A stretch of 64,000 nt of DNA, taken from NCBI RefSeq assembly GCF_004792665.1, contig NZ_SRZX01000001.1, forward strand, positions 1,426,001-1,490,000. Direction: 5' to 3'. The DNA comes from Marinobacter orientalis (GTDB taxonomy: Bacteria; Pseudomonadota; Gammaproteobacteria; Pseudomonadales; Oleiphilaceae). The translations under genes were made by a program, and so were the position numbers. Positions 36,167 through 45,016 of the stretch are shown piece by piece (the stretch's first letter is position 1; each line of letters starts with the position of its first letter). The notes below the pieces were generated by a model that was not told the origin of the DNA, ran no database searches, and saw only the letters and a list, made by a program, of their open reading frames with translations.

Positions 36167-37057
36167 ATGAAAACTGCCACACCCGAAGCCACTAAAGGCG
36201 TTCTGTACGGCCTCTGTGCCTATACCATCTGGGGCTGCTTCCCCTTGTATTTTGCCCTGTTCACAGGGGTACCCTCCTATGAAGTGCTGATTCATCGGGT
36301 TATCTGGTCCTGCGTTTTTCTGGCTATCGTGGTGACCGTTCTCAAGCGCTGGCGTCCGATCAAAGCAGCATTGGCACGCCCCAAAAAACTCGGTTTCGTA
36401 TTGGGCTGTGCGGTATTCATTGCCGTGAACTGGGGTGTCTATATCTATGCCGTGGAAACACGCCACGTGCTCCAGGCCAGTCTGGGCTATTTCCTCACCC
36501 CCTTGGTGAATGTGGGTCTGGGCATGCTGGTGTTGCGGGAGACTATCTCCCGCTTACAGATTGTGGCGGTCGCGCTGGCAACCATCGCCATTCTGTACCA
36601 GTTTTTCCTGCTCGGCCTGGTGCCGTGGATTACTCTGGTGCTGGCCTTCAGCTTCGGAACCTACGGCCTGCTCCGTAAACAGGTGGAGCTGGATGGTCTT
36701 TCGGGCCTGTTCGTGGAAACCCTGCTCCTGCTGCCTGTCAGTCTGCTGGCTATTGCGTGGCTGGGCTCTGCCGGCCAGTCCCACTTCAGCGGTAGTACAA
36801 CTATTATGTTACTGCTGGTCTCCAGCGGTATTGTCACCGCCATCCCGCTGCTGTTTTTTGCGGGTGCCGCCCGACGGTTACGACTGGCTACCGTAGGCTT
36901 CCTGATGTACATCAACCCCACGCTCCAGTTCTTTATCGCGCTGTTGGTATTTGATGAACCCATGAGTGGGGAAAAGCTGTTGAGCTTCGCAATGATCTGG
37001 GTCGCGCTGGGGTTATATTCCTGGTCGGCCTGGGCGGGGCGGGAGCGTTTCGCTTAG
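36167..37057 (+). CDS. rarD: EamA-type transporter RarD
   Basis: Ten-helix inner-membrane protein of 296 residues of the drug/metabolite transporter superfamily. The N-terminus GVLYGLCAYTIWGCFPLYFAL and EVLIHRVIWS are typical of RarD. GAGGAAGCT precedes the ATG. The family name comes from a chloramphenicol phenotype; the natural substrate is not known. It is divergent from the rhodanese gene. Confidence 0.92.
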   Translation: MKTATPEATKGVLYGLCAYTIWGCFPLYFALFTGVPSYEVLIHRVIWSCVFLAIVVTVLKRWRPIKAALARPKKLGFVLGCAVFIAVNWGVYIYAVETRHVLQASLGYFLTPLVNVGLGMLVLRETISRLQIVAVALATIAILYQFFLLGLVPWITLVLAFSFGTYGLLRKQVELDGLSGLFVETLLLLPVSLLAIAWLGSAGQSHFSGSTTIMLLLVSSGIVTAIPLLFFAGAARRLRLATVGFLMYINPTLQFFIALLVFDEPMSGEKLLSFAMIWVALGLYSWSAWAGRERFA

Positions 37058-37080
37058 TCAACCAGTCAACAGGTCACCTC

Positions 37081-37434
37081 CTATACCTCGCAAGTCCCGC
37101 AAGCGTATTTCCGCTGATAGCGTTTGTCCGCCCAGTTCCTGTAGATGCGGGCTGCCACCGGATAAATGACCGGCCAGAGTAATGGCCTGAAAAAGAACCC
37201 GAGGCGCGTGTGTGACCAGGCGCGTACGTTGGCAGGCAGGCCGACCACCCACTCGCCGTCGCCGGTTAACAGGTGAAGTCGGCGCAACAGCGCTTCATGG
37301 TCTGGCAACATTCCCTTGCGGTTCTTCTGGGCATGGATGTCTGCAAAAATCAGGTTTCCCCGTTGAAGTTTTCTCAGGGTACTGATTTCCTTTGCGCACA
37401 AAGGGCACTGGCCATCATAGAACAGGGTGTCCAT
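37081..37434 (-). CDS. DCC-family thiol-disulfide oxidoreductase-like protein (DUF393)
   Basis: Protein of 117 residues with the family signature FYDGQCPLCAKEI near the N-terminus and a conserved hydrophobic C-terminal half (RPLLWPVIYPVAARIYRNWADKRY). It ends with another cysteine pair (ACGTC). ATG 37434 follows GGAGGTATTG. A thioredoxin-like fold and a redox role are inferred for the family. Confidence 0.87.
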   Translation of the reverse strand: MDTLFYDGQCPLCAKEISTLRKLQRGNLIFADIHAQKNRKGMLPDHEALLRRLHLLTGDGEWVVGLPANVRAWSHTRLGFFFRPLLWPVIYPVAARIYRNWADKRYQRKYACGTCEV

Positions 37435-37632
37435 CAATACCTCCATGAGTCAGAATTTCATCTCGCACGCTGGCCTTTTCCGATTCCGGGCCCGCTGTCA
37501 TGTTGTTCAGCCACGCTACCGGCGCAGGCGTTTTGATGTATATCTATGCCATTTTTACAAACTGGAACACACCTCTGTTCAGCATTGTGGATAATTGCGC
37601 TGTGTATTCAACATTTCATGGAGTAATACCCA

Positions 37633-39309
37633 ATGCCATTACTGAGTCGGCTACGCATTCGTTCCCGTCTTTTGCTCGGTGTGCTGGTTCCGGTAGTGAT
37701 TACGGCAGTAGCCCTTGCCTGGACCACAGTCGCGCAGACGAAAAGCAGCGGCGCAGCCGAGCTCGAACGCCTGGAAGACAGTTTGCTGGAGGCGCGCAAG
37801 GAAGGATTAAGAAACCTGGTTGATGCGGCGCGTTCTGTCGTTCTTGAAGCCAAGAATAACCCCGAGTTTTCGGATGCCGAGGCTCGTGAAGCCGCAAGGA
37901 ATCGCCTGCGCTCGATCAGCTTTGAAGGCGGCAACTATGTGTTTGCCTATGCCCGTGATCTGGAAAACCTGGCTTACGCGCCCGATCCGTCCCGGGAGGG
38001 GCCAACCACCAATCCGGATGTACGAAAACTGATACGGTCACTGTTTGATGCTGCCGGGGGAGCAGGATTTTTCGGTTATGACTGGCCCAATCCTGAATCC
38101 GGCGAGATCGAGCCAAAAGTGTCCTACTCGACCATCATTCCGGACTGGGACTGGATGATTGGTGCCGGCGTTTATGTCACTGACATCGAGCAGGTAGTGG
38201 CTGCGGCACGGGCTGACATTGAGGAAGACATTTCGCAGGCCCTGGCCTTTATCGTTCTTGAGACCGTGGTGGTGGTCATAATGGCTCTGCTCATCGGTAT
38301 CTTCGTCGGCCGTACCGTCACCAACCCGCTGAACAGGGTTATCGGCCTGATGAAAGACATCTCCGAAGGCGAGGGGGATCTCCGTAAGCGTCTGCCTGAG
38401 GAGGGTAGTGATGAACTGGCAGAACTGGGCCGCCGCTTCAATGCTTTCGTGATGAAGATCCAGAACACCATCCGGGAGGTGGGGGCAACAACGGATCAGG
38501 TTGCCTCTGCGGCTGAAGAGCTCAGCCGCGTCGCCACGGAAACCCGGGCATCGGTTCAGGAGCAGGGCTCGGAGACCGACCAGATTGCGTCGGCCATCAA
38601 CGAAATGGCGGCCACCATCCAGCAGATCTCCGGTAATGCCAACGAGGTCGAGAGCGCTGCGTCCGATGCGGACAAACTGGCCCGGGATGGTGGCGAAACT
38701 ATTGCCAATGCCCAGTCCTCGGTTAATGAGCTGTCGGAAGAAATTGAGGCAAGCTCCACCCGTATCAGCAATCTCGCCGAAAAAACCGACGAGATCACCC
38801 AGGTGCTGGACGTGATTCACGCGGTTACGGACCAGACCAACCTGCTGGCCCTGAACGCTGCAATCGAGGCCGCCCGCGCCGGCGAGCACGGGCGCGGCTT
38901 CTCGGTGGTGGCAGACGAAGTGCGCCAGCTAGCGAAGCGCAGTGCCGAATCCGCTGACCAGATTCGCGGCATGATTGATGGTTTCGTGACCGAGTCCCGC
39001 GCGGCGGTTGAGAGAATGAACGCTTCCCGTACCCGTTCCACCGAAACGGTCGAGCGAATCAACCATGCCACCGATGCCCTGCGCACCATTGAGAAATCGG
39101 TGGGCCGTATCCACGATCAGGTGACCCAGATAGCGACTGCCGCTGAGCAACAGAGCCAGGTGGCCGAGGAAGTCAACCAGAACGTGGTGCGTATTGTGGA
39201 TGCGGCGCAGCGTAGTGATACCGGTGTTACCCAGACCAACGAAGCGAGTCACGAGCTGGCGCGGCTGGGTGAGAGCCTGCGTGACCTGGTAGCTCAGTTC
39301 AAGGTATAG
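37633..39309 (+). CDS. Methyl-accepting chemotaxis protein with a single Cache sensor
   Basis: Transmembrane receptor of 558 residues. First membrane helix at about 12-32; periplasmic single-Cache domain with FEGGNYVFAYARDL and WDWMIGAGVYVTDIEQV; second helix at about 200-222; HAMP domain; then the long signalling coiled coil whose hairpin tip contains VIHAVTDQTNLLALNAAIEAARAG (CheA/CheW contact). GGAG precedes the ATG. The sCache group often binds small carboxylates. Any link to aromatic taxis is not shown. Confidence 0.93.
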   Translation: MPLLSRLRIRSRLLLGVLVPVVITAVALAWTTVAQTKSSGAAELERLEDSLLEARKEGLRNLVDAARSVVLEAKNNPEFSDAEAREAARNRLRSISFEGGNYVFAYARDLENLAYAPDPSREGPTTNPDVRKLIRSLFDAAGGAGFFGYDWPNPESGEIEPKVSYSTIIPDWDWMIGAGVYVTDIEQVVAAARADIEEDISQALAFIVLETVVVVIMALLIGIFVGRTVTNPLNRVIGLMKDISEGEGDLRKRLPEEGSDELAELGRRFNAFVMKIQNTIREVGATTDQVASAAEELSRVATETRASVQEQGSETDQIASAINEMAATIQQISGNANEVESAASDADKLARDGGETIANAQSSVNELSEEIEASSTRISNLAEKTDEITQVLDVIHAVTDQTNLLALNAAIEAARAGEHGRGFSVVADEVRQLAKRSAESADQIRGMIDGFVTESRAAVERMNASRTRSTETVERINHATDALRTIEKSVGRIHDQVTQIATAAEQQSQVAEEVNQNVVRIVDAAQRSDTGVTQTNEASHELARLGESLRDLVAQFKV

Positions 39310-39399
39310 ACCGGATTCTGCTGGCCGGTTGATGATTGGCGTCAGCCCTCCAGCACGCTATGATGTGGACGATCTGATTCAACTCCAATAAAAATCTGA

Positions 39400-40482
39400 A
39401 TGGGCTCACTTATGATAAATTGCAAATCCGTCCTGACCGCGCTGGCTCTGATGCTGTCAATCGTAAGCACATCGCTGCTGGCTCAAGAAACCTACACGAT
39501 ACGCCTGGCTGAAACCTGGGGGCCCAATTCTCCGATCCTGGGTGAAACGCCCCGCCACATGGCAGCCATGGCAGAGAAAATGTCCGGCGGCCGACTGAAA
39601 TTCCGGATTGATTCTTCCAACAAGCACAAGGCTCCTTTCGGCATTTTCGATATGGTGAAAGCGGGCCAGTATGACATGGGGCATACAGCGTCCTACTACT
39701 ACAAGGGCTCGATCCCCAACGCCATGTACTTCACTACCGTGCCGTTCGGAATGATCGCACCGGAGCAGTACGCCTGGTTCTATCATGGCGGCGGCATGGA
39801 ATTGATGGAAAAAGTCTATCAGCCCCATGGGTTGTTATCCTTTCCGGGCGGTAATACCGGCAACCAGATGGGCGGCTGGTTCCGCGAGGAAATCAAGAGC
39901 GTGGAAGATCTCAAGGGTCTGAAAATGCGCACGCCGGGATTTGCCGGTGAGGTCATGTCGGAGGTGGGGGTAGCCGTAACCAATATCCCCCCGGGTGAAC
40001 TGTACAGTGCACTGGAACGTGGCACCATCGATGCTCTGGAGTGGGTTGGTCCGGCACTGGATTTCCAGATGGGCTTCCATCAGATTGCGAAATACTACTA
40101 CTCGGGCTGGCAGGAGCCGGGCGCAGAAGTGCAGTTCCTGGTTAATGAGAAAACATGGAACAAGCTTCCCGGTGAGCTGCAGGAGATTCTGCGAGTCGCC
40201 ATGCGTTTGGCTGCCTACGACATGTACATCCAGAGCACCCATGAAAGTGGCGTGGCCTGGGACCGCATGAAGGAAGATTATCCGGAGGTGACCCACAAGA
40301 CCTTCCCGCCGGAGGTGATCGAGGCACTGCGTGACGCGACAGACAAGCTGTTGGCGGAAGAGGCACAGAAAGACGAGCTGGCAAAGGAAATCATCACCTC
40401 CCAGGAGGAGTATATAAATCAGGTTCGCCAGTGGACCAACATCTCCGACAAGGCCTATCTGAACGCCGTTTCGGGTGAATGA
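39400..40482 (+). CDS. TRAP transporter substrate-binding protein, TakP-like, orphan
   Basis: Periplasmic protein of 360 residues with a signal peptide (cleavage near LLAQE) and the DctP-family fold. The segment GNTGNQMGGWFR and the anion-binding arginine in GLKMRTPGFAGEV resemble the TakP group that binds 2-oxoacids and lactate. No membrane subunits follow it; the next gene is an ABC-ATPase remnant. The nearest dctQ and dctM lie 2 kb away on the other strand and have their own binding protein. The start is uncertain between 39400 and 39412, as neither has a good ribosome binding site. Confidence 0.83.
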   Translation: MGSLMINCKSVLTALALMLSIVSTSLLAQETYTIRLAETWGPNSPILGETPRHMAAMAEKMSGGRLKFRIDSSNKHKAPFGIFDMVKAGQYDMGHTASYYYKGSIPNAMYFTTVPFGMIAPEQYAWFYHGGGMELMEKVYQPHGLLSFPGGNTGNQMGGWFREEIKSVEDLKGLKMRTPGFAGEVMSEVGVAVTNIPPGELYSALERGTIDALEWVGPALDFQMGFHQIAKYYYSGWQEPGAEVQFLVNEKTWNKLPGELQEILRVAMRLAAYDMYIQSTHESGVAWDRMKEDYPEVTHKTFPPEVIEALRDATDKLLAEEAQKDELAKEIITSQEEYINQVRQWTNISDKAYLNAVSGE

Positions 40483-40484
40483 AA

Positions 40485-40494
40485 GGGGGGGGGG
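40485..40494 (+). repeat. Ten-base G homopolymer
   Basis: A run of ten G starts two bases after the TGA of the orphan binding protein gene (AAA lies between) and ends exactly where the ABC-ATPase remnant begins. It can be a slippage site, a junction trace or a sequencing artefact. Confidence 0.9.
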
Positions 40495-40671
40495 CACTCC
40501 TTTCACTGAAGAACCTTGCCGCGGTTTTTGATGGTAAAAGTATACTGGACTCGCTGGATCCGGATATTCTCGCCGGCGAGTTCATCACGCTGCCGGGCCC
40601 GTCGGGGTTGCGGTAAAACCACACTGGTGTGCCTGATGGCGGCTTTGAACGGTCGGTCAGCGACTATAGCG
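40494..40671 (+). pseudogene. Fragment of an ABC transporter ATP-binding protein (PotA/FbpC-like), frameshifted
   Basis: In one frame the sequence reads like the start of a PotA-type ATPase (ALLSLKNLAAVFDGKSIL, then LAGEFITLPGPSG). At 40608-40610, inside the Walker A loop, one extra base shifts the frame: the original GPSGCGKTTL continues as CGKTTLVCLMAAL in the next frame, while the first frame hits TAA at 40614. Nothing recognisable follows; the universal stress protein gene begins on the other strand at 40717. So only about 60 codons of an ATPase of roughly 350 residues remain, without a start codon. An open frame across this region (40516-40764) is not a gene. Confidence 0.75.
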
Positions 40672-40716
40672 TGGCTTAGATACAGTATCACCAGCCTGTC
40701 CGGAAAACCGTCACTC

Positions 40717-41157
40717 CTAAACGACCAATACCGGGCACTTGGCTCGGGATGCCACCCGGTGTGACACGCTGCCGAGAAATATGCCGTCTTTGTCGCTGTG
40801 GGTTCCACGGGTGCCAACGACAATCAGGTCTACGCCCTTCTCCTCGGCAAACTTGACGAGCACACTGGAGGGGCGTCCGGCCTTGACGAACCCGCGAACT
40901 TTCACCGCTCCCTTTTCCCCTGCCTTTTCTTTGGCGTGGTTGACAACATCCTTTGCGTATTCCGACAACGCCTTGTCAGGAATATTCACGCCTTCGGGAC
41001 GCTCGATCGACAGGGATGCCTCAAACAGGCTGTGGTGTTTGTAGACGCAGATCAGATAGATCTCCGCCTCCGTAAGCTTCTGCAACTCGATGGCCTTGTC
41101 CATGGCCTTGAAGGAGGACTTGGAACCGTCAACGGCCACCAGGATTTTTTTGAACAT
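40717..41157 (-). CDS. Universal stress protein family (TeaD-like)
   Basis: UspA-type protein of 146 residues with the ATP-binding pattern G-x2-G-x9-G-S in GTRGTHSDKDGIFLGS and the N-terminal strand KILVAVDGSKSSFKAM. GGGAG precedes the ATG. It follows the TRAP permease gene dctM by 32 bases on the same strand. In the Halomonas teaABCD locus a Usp protein (TeaD) controls the TRAP transporter, so a similar ATP-linked control is likely here. Confidence 0.9.
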   Translation of the reverse strand: MFKKILVAVDGSKSSFKAMDKAIELQKLTEAEIYLICVYKHHSLFEASLSIERPEGVNIPDKALSEYAKDVVNHAKEKAGEKGAVKVRGFVKAGRPSSVLVKFAEEKGVDLIVVGTRGTHSDKDGIFLGSVSHRVASRAKCPVLVV

Positions 41158-41189
41158 GTTCTTCTCCCTGAAATTGGTCTCTGCAGCCC

Positions 41190-42473
41190 TCAGCGGAACG
41201 CCAGGTCACGCAGGAACAGCGCAATTTGCGGGAAGGCGATGAGCAGGCCCGCCGCGGCCACCAGCATGAAGACGAATGGCGGCGTACCACGGATTACCTC
41301 CCAGTAGGGGCGCTTGAATATGGCTATGGCGGTAAATATGTCACAACCGAAAGGTGGCGTTGCCGAACCTATGGCCACCTGAAGTGTGATCAGGACACCT
41401 ACAAGCACCGGGTCCAGACCAGTGGACTCAATGGCCGGTGCAAAGATCGGCGTCAGCACCAGGATTACCACGATCGGATCAACAAACATACAGGCGATGA
41501 AGAACGCGATACAGATCGCGATCAGCACACCGACCGGGCCGGCTTCATTGACGCCAACGGATTCCAGTATGGCTTGCGGAATCTGTGCAAAGGAAATAAT
41601 CCACGAAAAACCGTTTCCGACAGCAACCAGTATGAAAACCACAGCGGTAATCAGGCCGGTGGATTTGGCGATCCGGTAGATGTCCGACAATTTCAGTGAG
41701 CGGAAAACCGCGAATTCGAGCAGGAAGGCGTAGAGCACACACACGGCCGCAGCTTCCGTGGGACTGAAAATGCCACCATAGATGCCACCGACAATAATGA
41801 CCGGGAAGAACAGGGGCCATAGCGCTTCACGGACCGCGACCCCCCGCTCTCTCCAGCCCGCCCGTTCCTCGGTAGGAACCTTCTTAACGTAAGCATAGAT
41901 CAGGCAATAGATTGAAAACATGGCCAGAATCATCAGACCGGGGCCAATGCCGGCAATAAACAGTTCGGCAATGGAAGTTCCGGATATAACACCGTAAATA
42001 ATGAAACCGATACTGGGGGGTATCAGGAAAGCAATGTCACTGGAATTGATAATCAGCGCCAGTGAAAACGAGTCGGAATAGCCCGCCTTGAGCAGTTTTG
42101 GCCGCAGAGGGGAGCCGACCGCTACAACAGTAGCCTGGGTGGAACCGGAAACCGCACCGAAGAGAGTACAGGAAGTGGCGGTACTGATTGCCAGCCCGCC
42201 TTTTATGTGGCCGATGAAGGCCATGACCATATGGATCAGGCGGTCAGCGGACTGGCCACGGGTCATGATATCGGCTGCCAGAATAAACATGGGCACGGCA
42301 ATAAGCGATGCAGGGCGGATGCCTCCCATCATCTGCTGGATAAAGGTACCCATCTGGCCGAAACCATCAAACATCATTACAAAACCGACCACCGCACCGG
42401 CAATCAGCGGAACCATCATCGGGAAGCCCAGCAGCAGAAGCCCGATCATGATCACCATCATTAAAGTCGCCAT
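41190..42473 (-). CDS. dctM: TRAP transporter large permease DctM
   Basis: Twelve-helix inner-membrane subunit of 427 residues. Typical segments are MMGGIRPASLIAVPMFILAA, ATSCTLFGAVSGSTQATVVA and GLDPVLVGVLITLQVAIGSATPPFG. It carries the cation-coupled transport step and works with DctQ and the binding protein encoded upstream on the same strand. The gap to dctQ is 34 bases. Confidence 0.93.
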   Translation of the reverse strand: MATLMMVIMIGLLLLGFPMMVPLIAGAVVGFVMMFDGFGQMGTFIQQMMGGIRPASLIAVPMFILAADIMTRGQSADRLIHMVMAFIGHIKGGLAISTATSCTLFGAVSGSTQATVVAVGSPLRPKLLKAGYSDSFSLALIINSSDIAFLIPPSIGFIIYGVISGTSIAELFIAGIGPGLMILAMFSIYCLIYAYVKKVPTEERAGWRERGVAVREALWPLFFPVIIVGGIYGGIFSPTEAAAVCVLYAFLLEFAVFRSLKLSDIYRIAKSTGLITAVVFILVAVGNGFSWIISFAQIPQAILESVGVNEAGPVGVLIAICIAFFIACMFVDPIVVILVLTPIFAPAIESTGLDPVLVGVLITLQVAIGSATPPFGCDIFTAIAIFKRPYWEVIRGTPPFVFMLVAAAGLLIAFPQIALFLRDLAFR

Positions 42474-42507
42474 GATTTTCTATCCTTTGTTATCGCAGCT
42501 GCAGGGT

Positions 42508-43101
42508 TCAGACTTCGGATTCACTGTCCGCGTAGCCGTCAACCACACCGGTGGAGAGGTAAACATCCTTGCTGGTGAAGTTCTTGATGGCGGTCAGGAA
42601 ATACTGGATGCCGGTGATCGCAAAGCCCACTGGCGCCCAGATGTAAATCCACCAGATTTCAAAACCCAGCGCTGGCAGAATCCGCCCACGGCTGTAGAGG
42701 GTTTCGACGTATCCATAGGAGTGGTAACAGAGGAAAAACATCACCACCGAGGTAAACAGGGCGATGAAAATCATCAGTACTTTGCGGCCCTTCGGGGGGA
42801 TCGCATCGTAAATTGCAGACATCCGGATATGGCGGCCATGGCGCGCCGCGTAGCCAATACCTGCAAAGGTAATCAGGATGATAAGAATCCGGTTGATCTC
42901 ACCGGAGAAAAACAGGCCTTCTCCAAAGACAAAGCGCGCAATCACGTTGACACATGTGTTGACGGCCATAAGGATCACGCCAACCGCGAGCATGACGGCC
43001 TCTGCCTTGGCAATGACTTCGTCAATGGTTCCCAGAAACCCGGGCAGGCCGGACTCATAGGTGCCGGTATCATCTGAAAAATCCGGGGAGTTCTCGGACA
43101 T
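42508..43101 (-). CDS. dctQ: TRAP transporter small permease DctQ
   Basis: Four-helix membrane protein of 197 residues with FLGTIDEVIAKAEAVMLAVG and the family motif RFVFGEGLFFSGEINRILI. The N-terminal 30 residues are acidic and soluble. GGAGCAGAACC precedes the ATG. It is separated from the binding protein gene by 110 bases containing a GC hairpin. Confidence 0.9.
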   Translation of the reverse strand: MSENSPDFSDDTGTYESGLPGFLGTIDEVIAKAEAVMLAVGVILMAVNTCVNVIARFVFGEGLFFSGEINRILIILITFAGIGYAARHGRHIRMSAIYDAIPPKGRKVLMIFIALFTSVVMFFLCYHSYGYVETLYSRGRILPALGFEIWWIYIWAPVGFAITGIQYFLTAIKNFTSKDVYLSTGVVDGYADSESEV

Positions 43102-43171
43102 CGGTTCTGCTCCAGAACATTTGGCTCCCGGCCGGTAGGAGAGATCCCCGGCGGGGCGGGGTTAATACAGC

Positions 43172-43197
43172 TTCCCGCCGGGCAGTGCCGGCGGGAA
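43172..43197 (-). promoter_or_regulatory. Intercistronic hairpin between dctP and dctQ
   Basis: A perfect 10-pair stem (TTCCCGCCGG / CCGGCGGGAA, loop of 6) lies 15 bases after the dctP stop. No T run follows on the minus strand. It probably stabilises the dctP message or lowers dctQM expression, in keeping with the need for more binding protein than permease (inference). Confidence 0.6.
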
Positions 43198-43211
43198 TGG
43201 TTCCTTCAGTT

Positions 43212-44240
43212 TCAGTTGTTCTGAACTTCCTTGAGGTCTTCCTTGAACTGGTTCAGCAGCTCTTTACCGCTCTCGCCAGTCATCTCGATAAACTCTTCCT
43301 CAACCTGGGGCGCGCGCTCGCGGAAAGCCTGGATCTGCTCTTCGTTCAGGCGGGTAACCGTTACTTCGTCGCTGGCTTCCTGGATCTTGGCGAGGGCTTC
43401 GTCAGCCAGGCCGTCGATATGGTCGATGATTTCTTCGTAAGCGTAATCCGCTGCTTTACGAATCAGCTCCTGATCGCTTTCGGGCAGGCCGTCGAAGAAG
43501 TCCTTGTTGGCCATCATTGCGGTGGTAAACCAGCCGTGGCCGGTAAAGATCAGGTTCGGTGATACCTCGTACAGACCGCCGGATTCGATCCAGAAGATCG
43601 GATTTTCCTGACCCTGGATCATATTGGTCTGCAGGGCACCGTAGACTTCACCCCACGGTAGTGGGGTCGGAGTGGCGCCGAAGGCCTCGTAGGTTTCCGA
43701 CAGCAGCGGGTTGGTCATAACCCGGATTTTCTTGTTGTTGAAGTCTTCAGGGCTGGTAGCCGGCTCGTCCAGGGTCACAACCATTTCGCCCTCAGGGTAC
43801 ATTTTCAACAGCTCAAGGCCCTCTTCGGCGTAAAGCTCCGGGAAGTCCTCGTTGATTGCCTCACTGGTGTTGAAAAACTCGACTACGGTGTCGAAATCGG
43901 TCGGCAGCAGATAGGGAATGAAGAAAATCTGTGCCTCCGGGATTGTGGAACCTGTGAAACCCGGTGACTGATTCACAAACTGGAGGATGCCGGACTGGGT
44001 CTGCCCCATGATGTCGTCGGATTCGCCAAGCTCACCAAACCGATAGACCTGAATGGTGTGGTCCGAGTTGTCTTCAATGTATTCCTTGAAGTCGTAAGCG
44101 AATACGTCCTGGACATCACCTTCGTATTCTTCATGGGCATAGCGCCAGTTGGCGGCGTTTACCGAATTTGCCGCTGTCATTGCGGCGAATGCAAACGCAG
44201 AAAATCCTGCCACTTTCTTGAACTTGCTCAAGCTACTCAT
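43212..44240 (-). CDS. dctP: TRAP transporter substrate-binding protein DctP
   Basis: Periplasmic binding protein of 342 residues with a signal peptide (FSAFAFAAMTAANSVNA). Family segments are KIRVMTNPLLSETYEAFGATPTP with the anion-binding arginine, and GQENPIFWIESGGLYEV. ATG 44240 follows GGAG; the frame is open to 44264. It is the first gene of the dctPQM-usp operon. Ligand unknown: a C4-dicarboxylate, another organic acid or a zwitterion such as ectoine are possible in view of the Usp gene. Confidence 0.9.
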   Translation of the reverse strand: MSSLSKFKKVAGFSAFAFAAMTAANSVNAANWRYAHEEYEGDVQDVFAYDFKEYIEDNSDHTIQVYRFGELGESDDIMGQTQSGILQFVNQSPGFTGSTIPEAQIFFIPYLLPTDFDTVVEFFNTSEAINEDFPELYAEEGLELLKMYPEGEMVVTLDEPATSPEDFNNKKIRVMTNPLLSETYEAFGATPTPLPWGEVYGALQTNMIQGQENPIFWIESGGLYEVSPNLIFTGHGWFTTAMMANKDFFDGLPESDQELIRKAADYAYEEIIDHIDGLADEALAKIQEASDEVTVTRLNEEQIQAFRERAPQVEEEFIEMTGESGKELLNQFKEDLKEVQNN

Positions 44241-44433
44241 CGTGTCATCTCCGTTATTTTTCACTGCAAATTATTGTTACATTAATCAAGACTGGCAAAA
44301 CAATGCTGTTTTCGCAAGAAAATGAGTGAATAGATTTCGGGAGCGCCCCAACCTGGGGCAGAAGAGGATAAATGTTGGGAATAAAAGAACTAATTGGCGG
44401 GAGAGCGCCCCCAGCTGGTGCGGCGCGTGGCCG

Positions 44434-44464
44434 AAAAGCCCCGGAATGACGCCAACCCCGGGGC
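44434..44464 (-). terminator. Rho-independent terminator of the HiPIP gene
   Basis: On the minus strand GCCCCGG and CCGGGGC form a seven-pair stem around a longer loop and are followed by TTTT, 20 bases past the HiPIP stop. Confidence 0.6.
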
Positions 44465-44484
44465 CCAGAATCCAGGTTACAAAG

Positions 44485-44808
44485 TTAGCCTCCGGGGACC
44501 CAGGTGCTGCACCAACCGTTGGCGTTTACCAGCACATCGCTGAATTCGGGGTGGCGGCACTTGCCCCAGCCGTCGGATTCTTCACCGGCCCAGAACGCGC
44601 AGCCGTCACATTGCCGGCCTTCCTGGTATTTCTCATGGTTGGAATCGGCAGCATTGTTGACATAATCCAGTGCGTGACCGTCTTCGGCCTTGGGCAATTC
44701 GGCCCGGGCCCGGGGTGAGTGGGTCGCGAACTTTGCCAGGGGAATAGCGGCGACACCCAGTGCGGCGGTGCGCAGAAATACGCGGCGGCTTTCGTTGACT
44801 TTACTCAT
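44485..44808 (-). CDS. High-potential iron-sulfur protein (HiPIP), Tat-exported
   Basis: Small electron carrier of 107 residues. A Tat signal ([12 protein letters not shown]) is followed by a mature part with the four cluster cysteines C67, C70, C84 and C100 (CDGCAFW, GKCRHP, GWCSTW). It is a periplasmic [4Fe-4S] carrier that can pass electrons to terminal oxidases. ATG 44808 follows GAGGAAACC. It stands alone between two larger units. Confidence 0.92.
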   Translation of the reverse strand: MSKVNESRRVFLRTAALGVAAIPLAKFATHSPRARAELPKAEDGHALDYVNNAADSNHEKYQEGRQCDGCAFWAGEESDGWGKCRHPEFSDVLVNANGWCSTWVPGG

Positions 44809-45016
44809 GGTGGTTTCCTCTCTCATCTCATTTTATGTTACTTCCTTACTTCGTTATTTCGGTGTTTTACTTCCACCGTACAAAGTTGTTCGAGTCGAGC
44901 GCAAGACTGGATGACTTTGAGCTGACCTGATTCAATCCTGTACGGCTGGCCGGAATCTATCAAGAGTTGTGATAGGCTTTCGTTTCTCCCCCCCCGGACA
45001 ATCACACAGAGCAGGT

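Noticed and set aside
37633-39309. Methyl-accepting chemotaxis protein as phenol or aromatic receptor
   Set aside because: The Cache sensor gives no sign of aromatic binding, and the gene is 8 kb from the phenol genes.
40516-40764. Open frame of 82 codons containing RRGCGKTTLV
   Set aside because: It is the second half of a frameshifted ABC-ATPase remnant, not an intact small gene.
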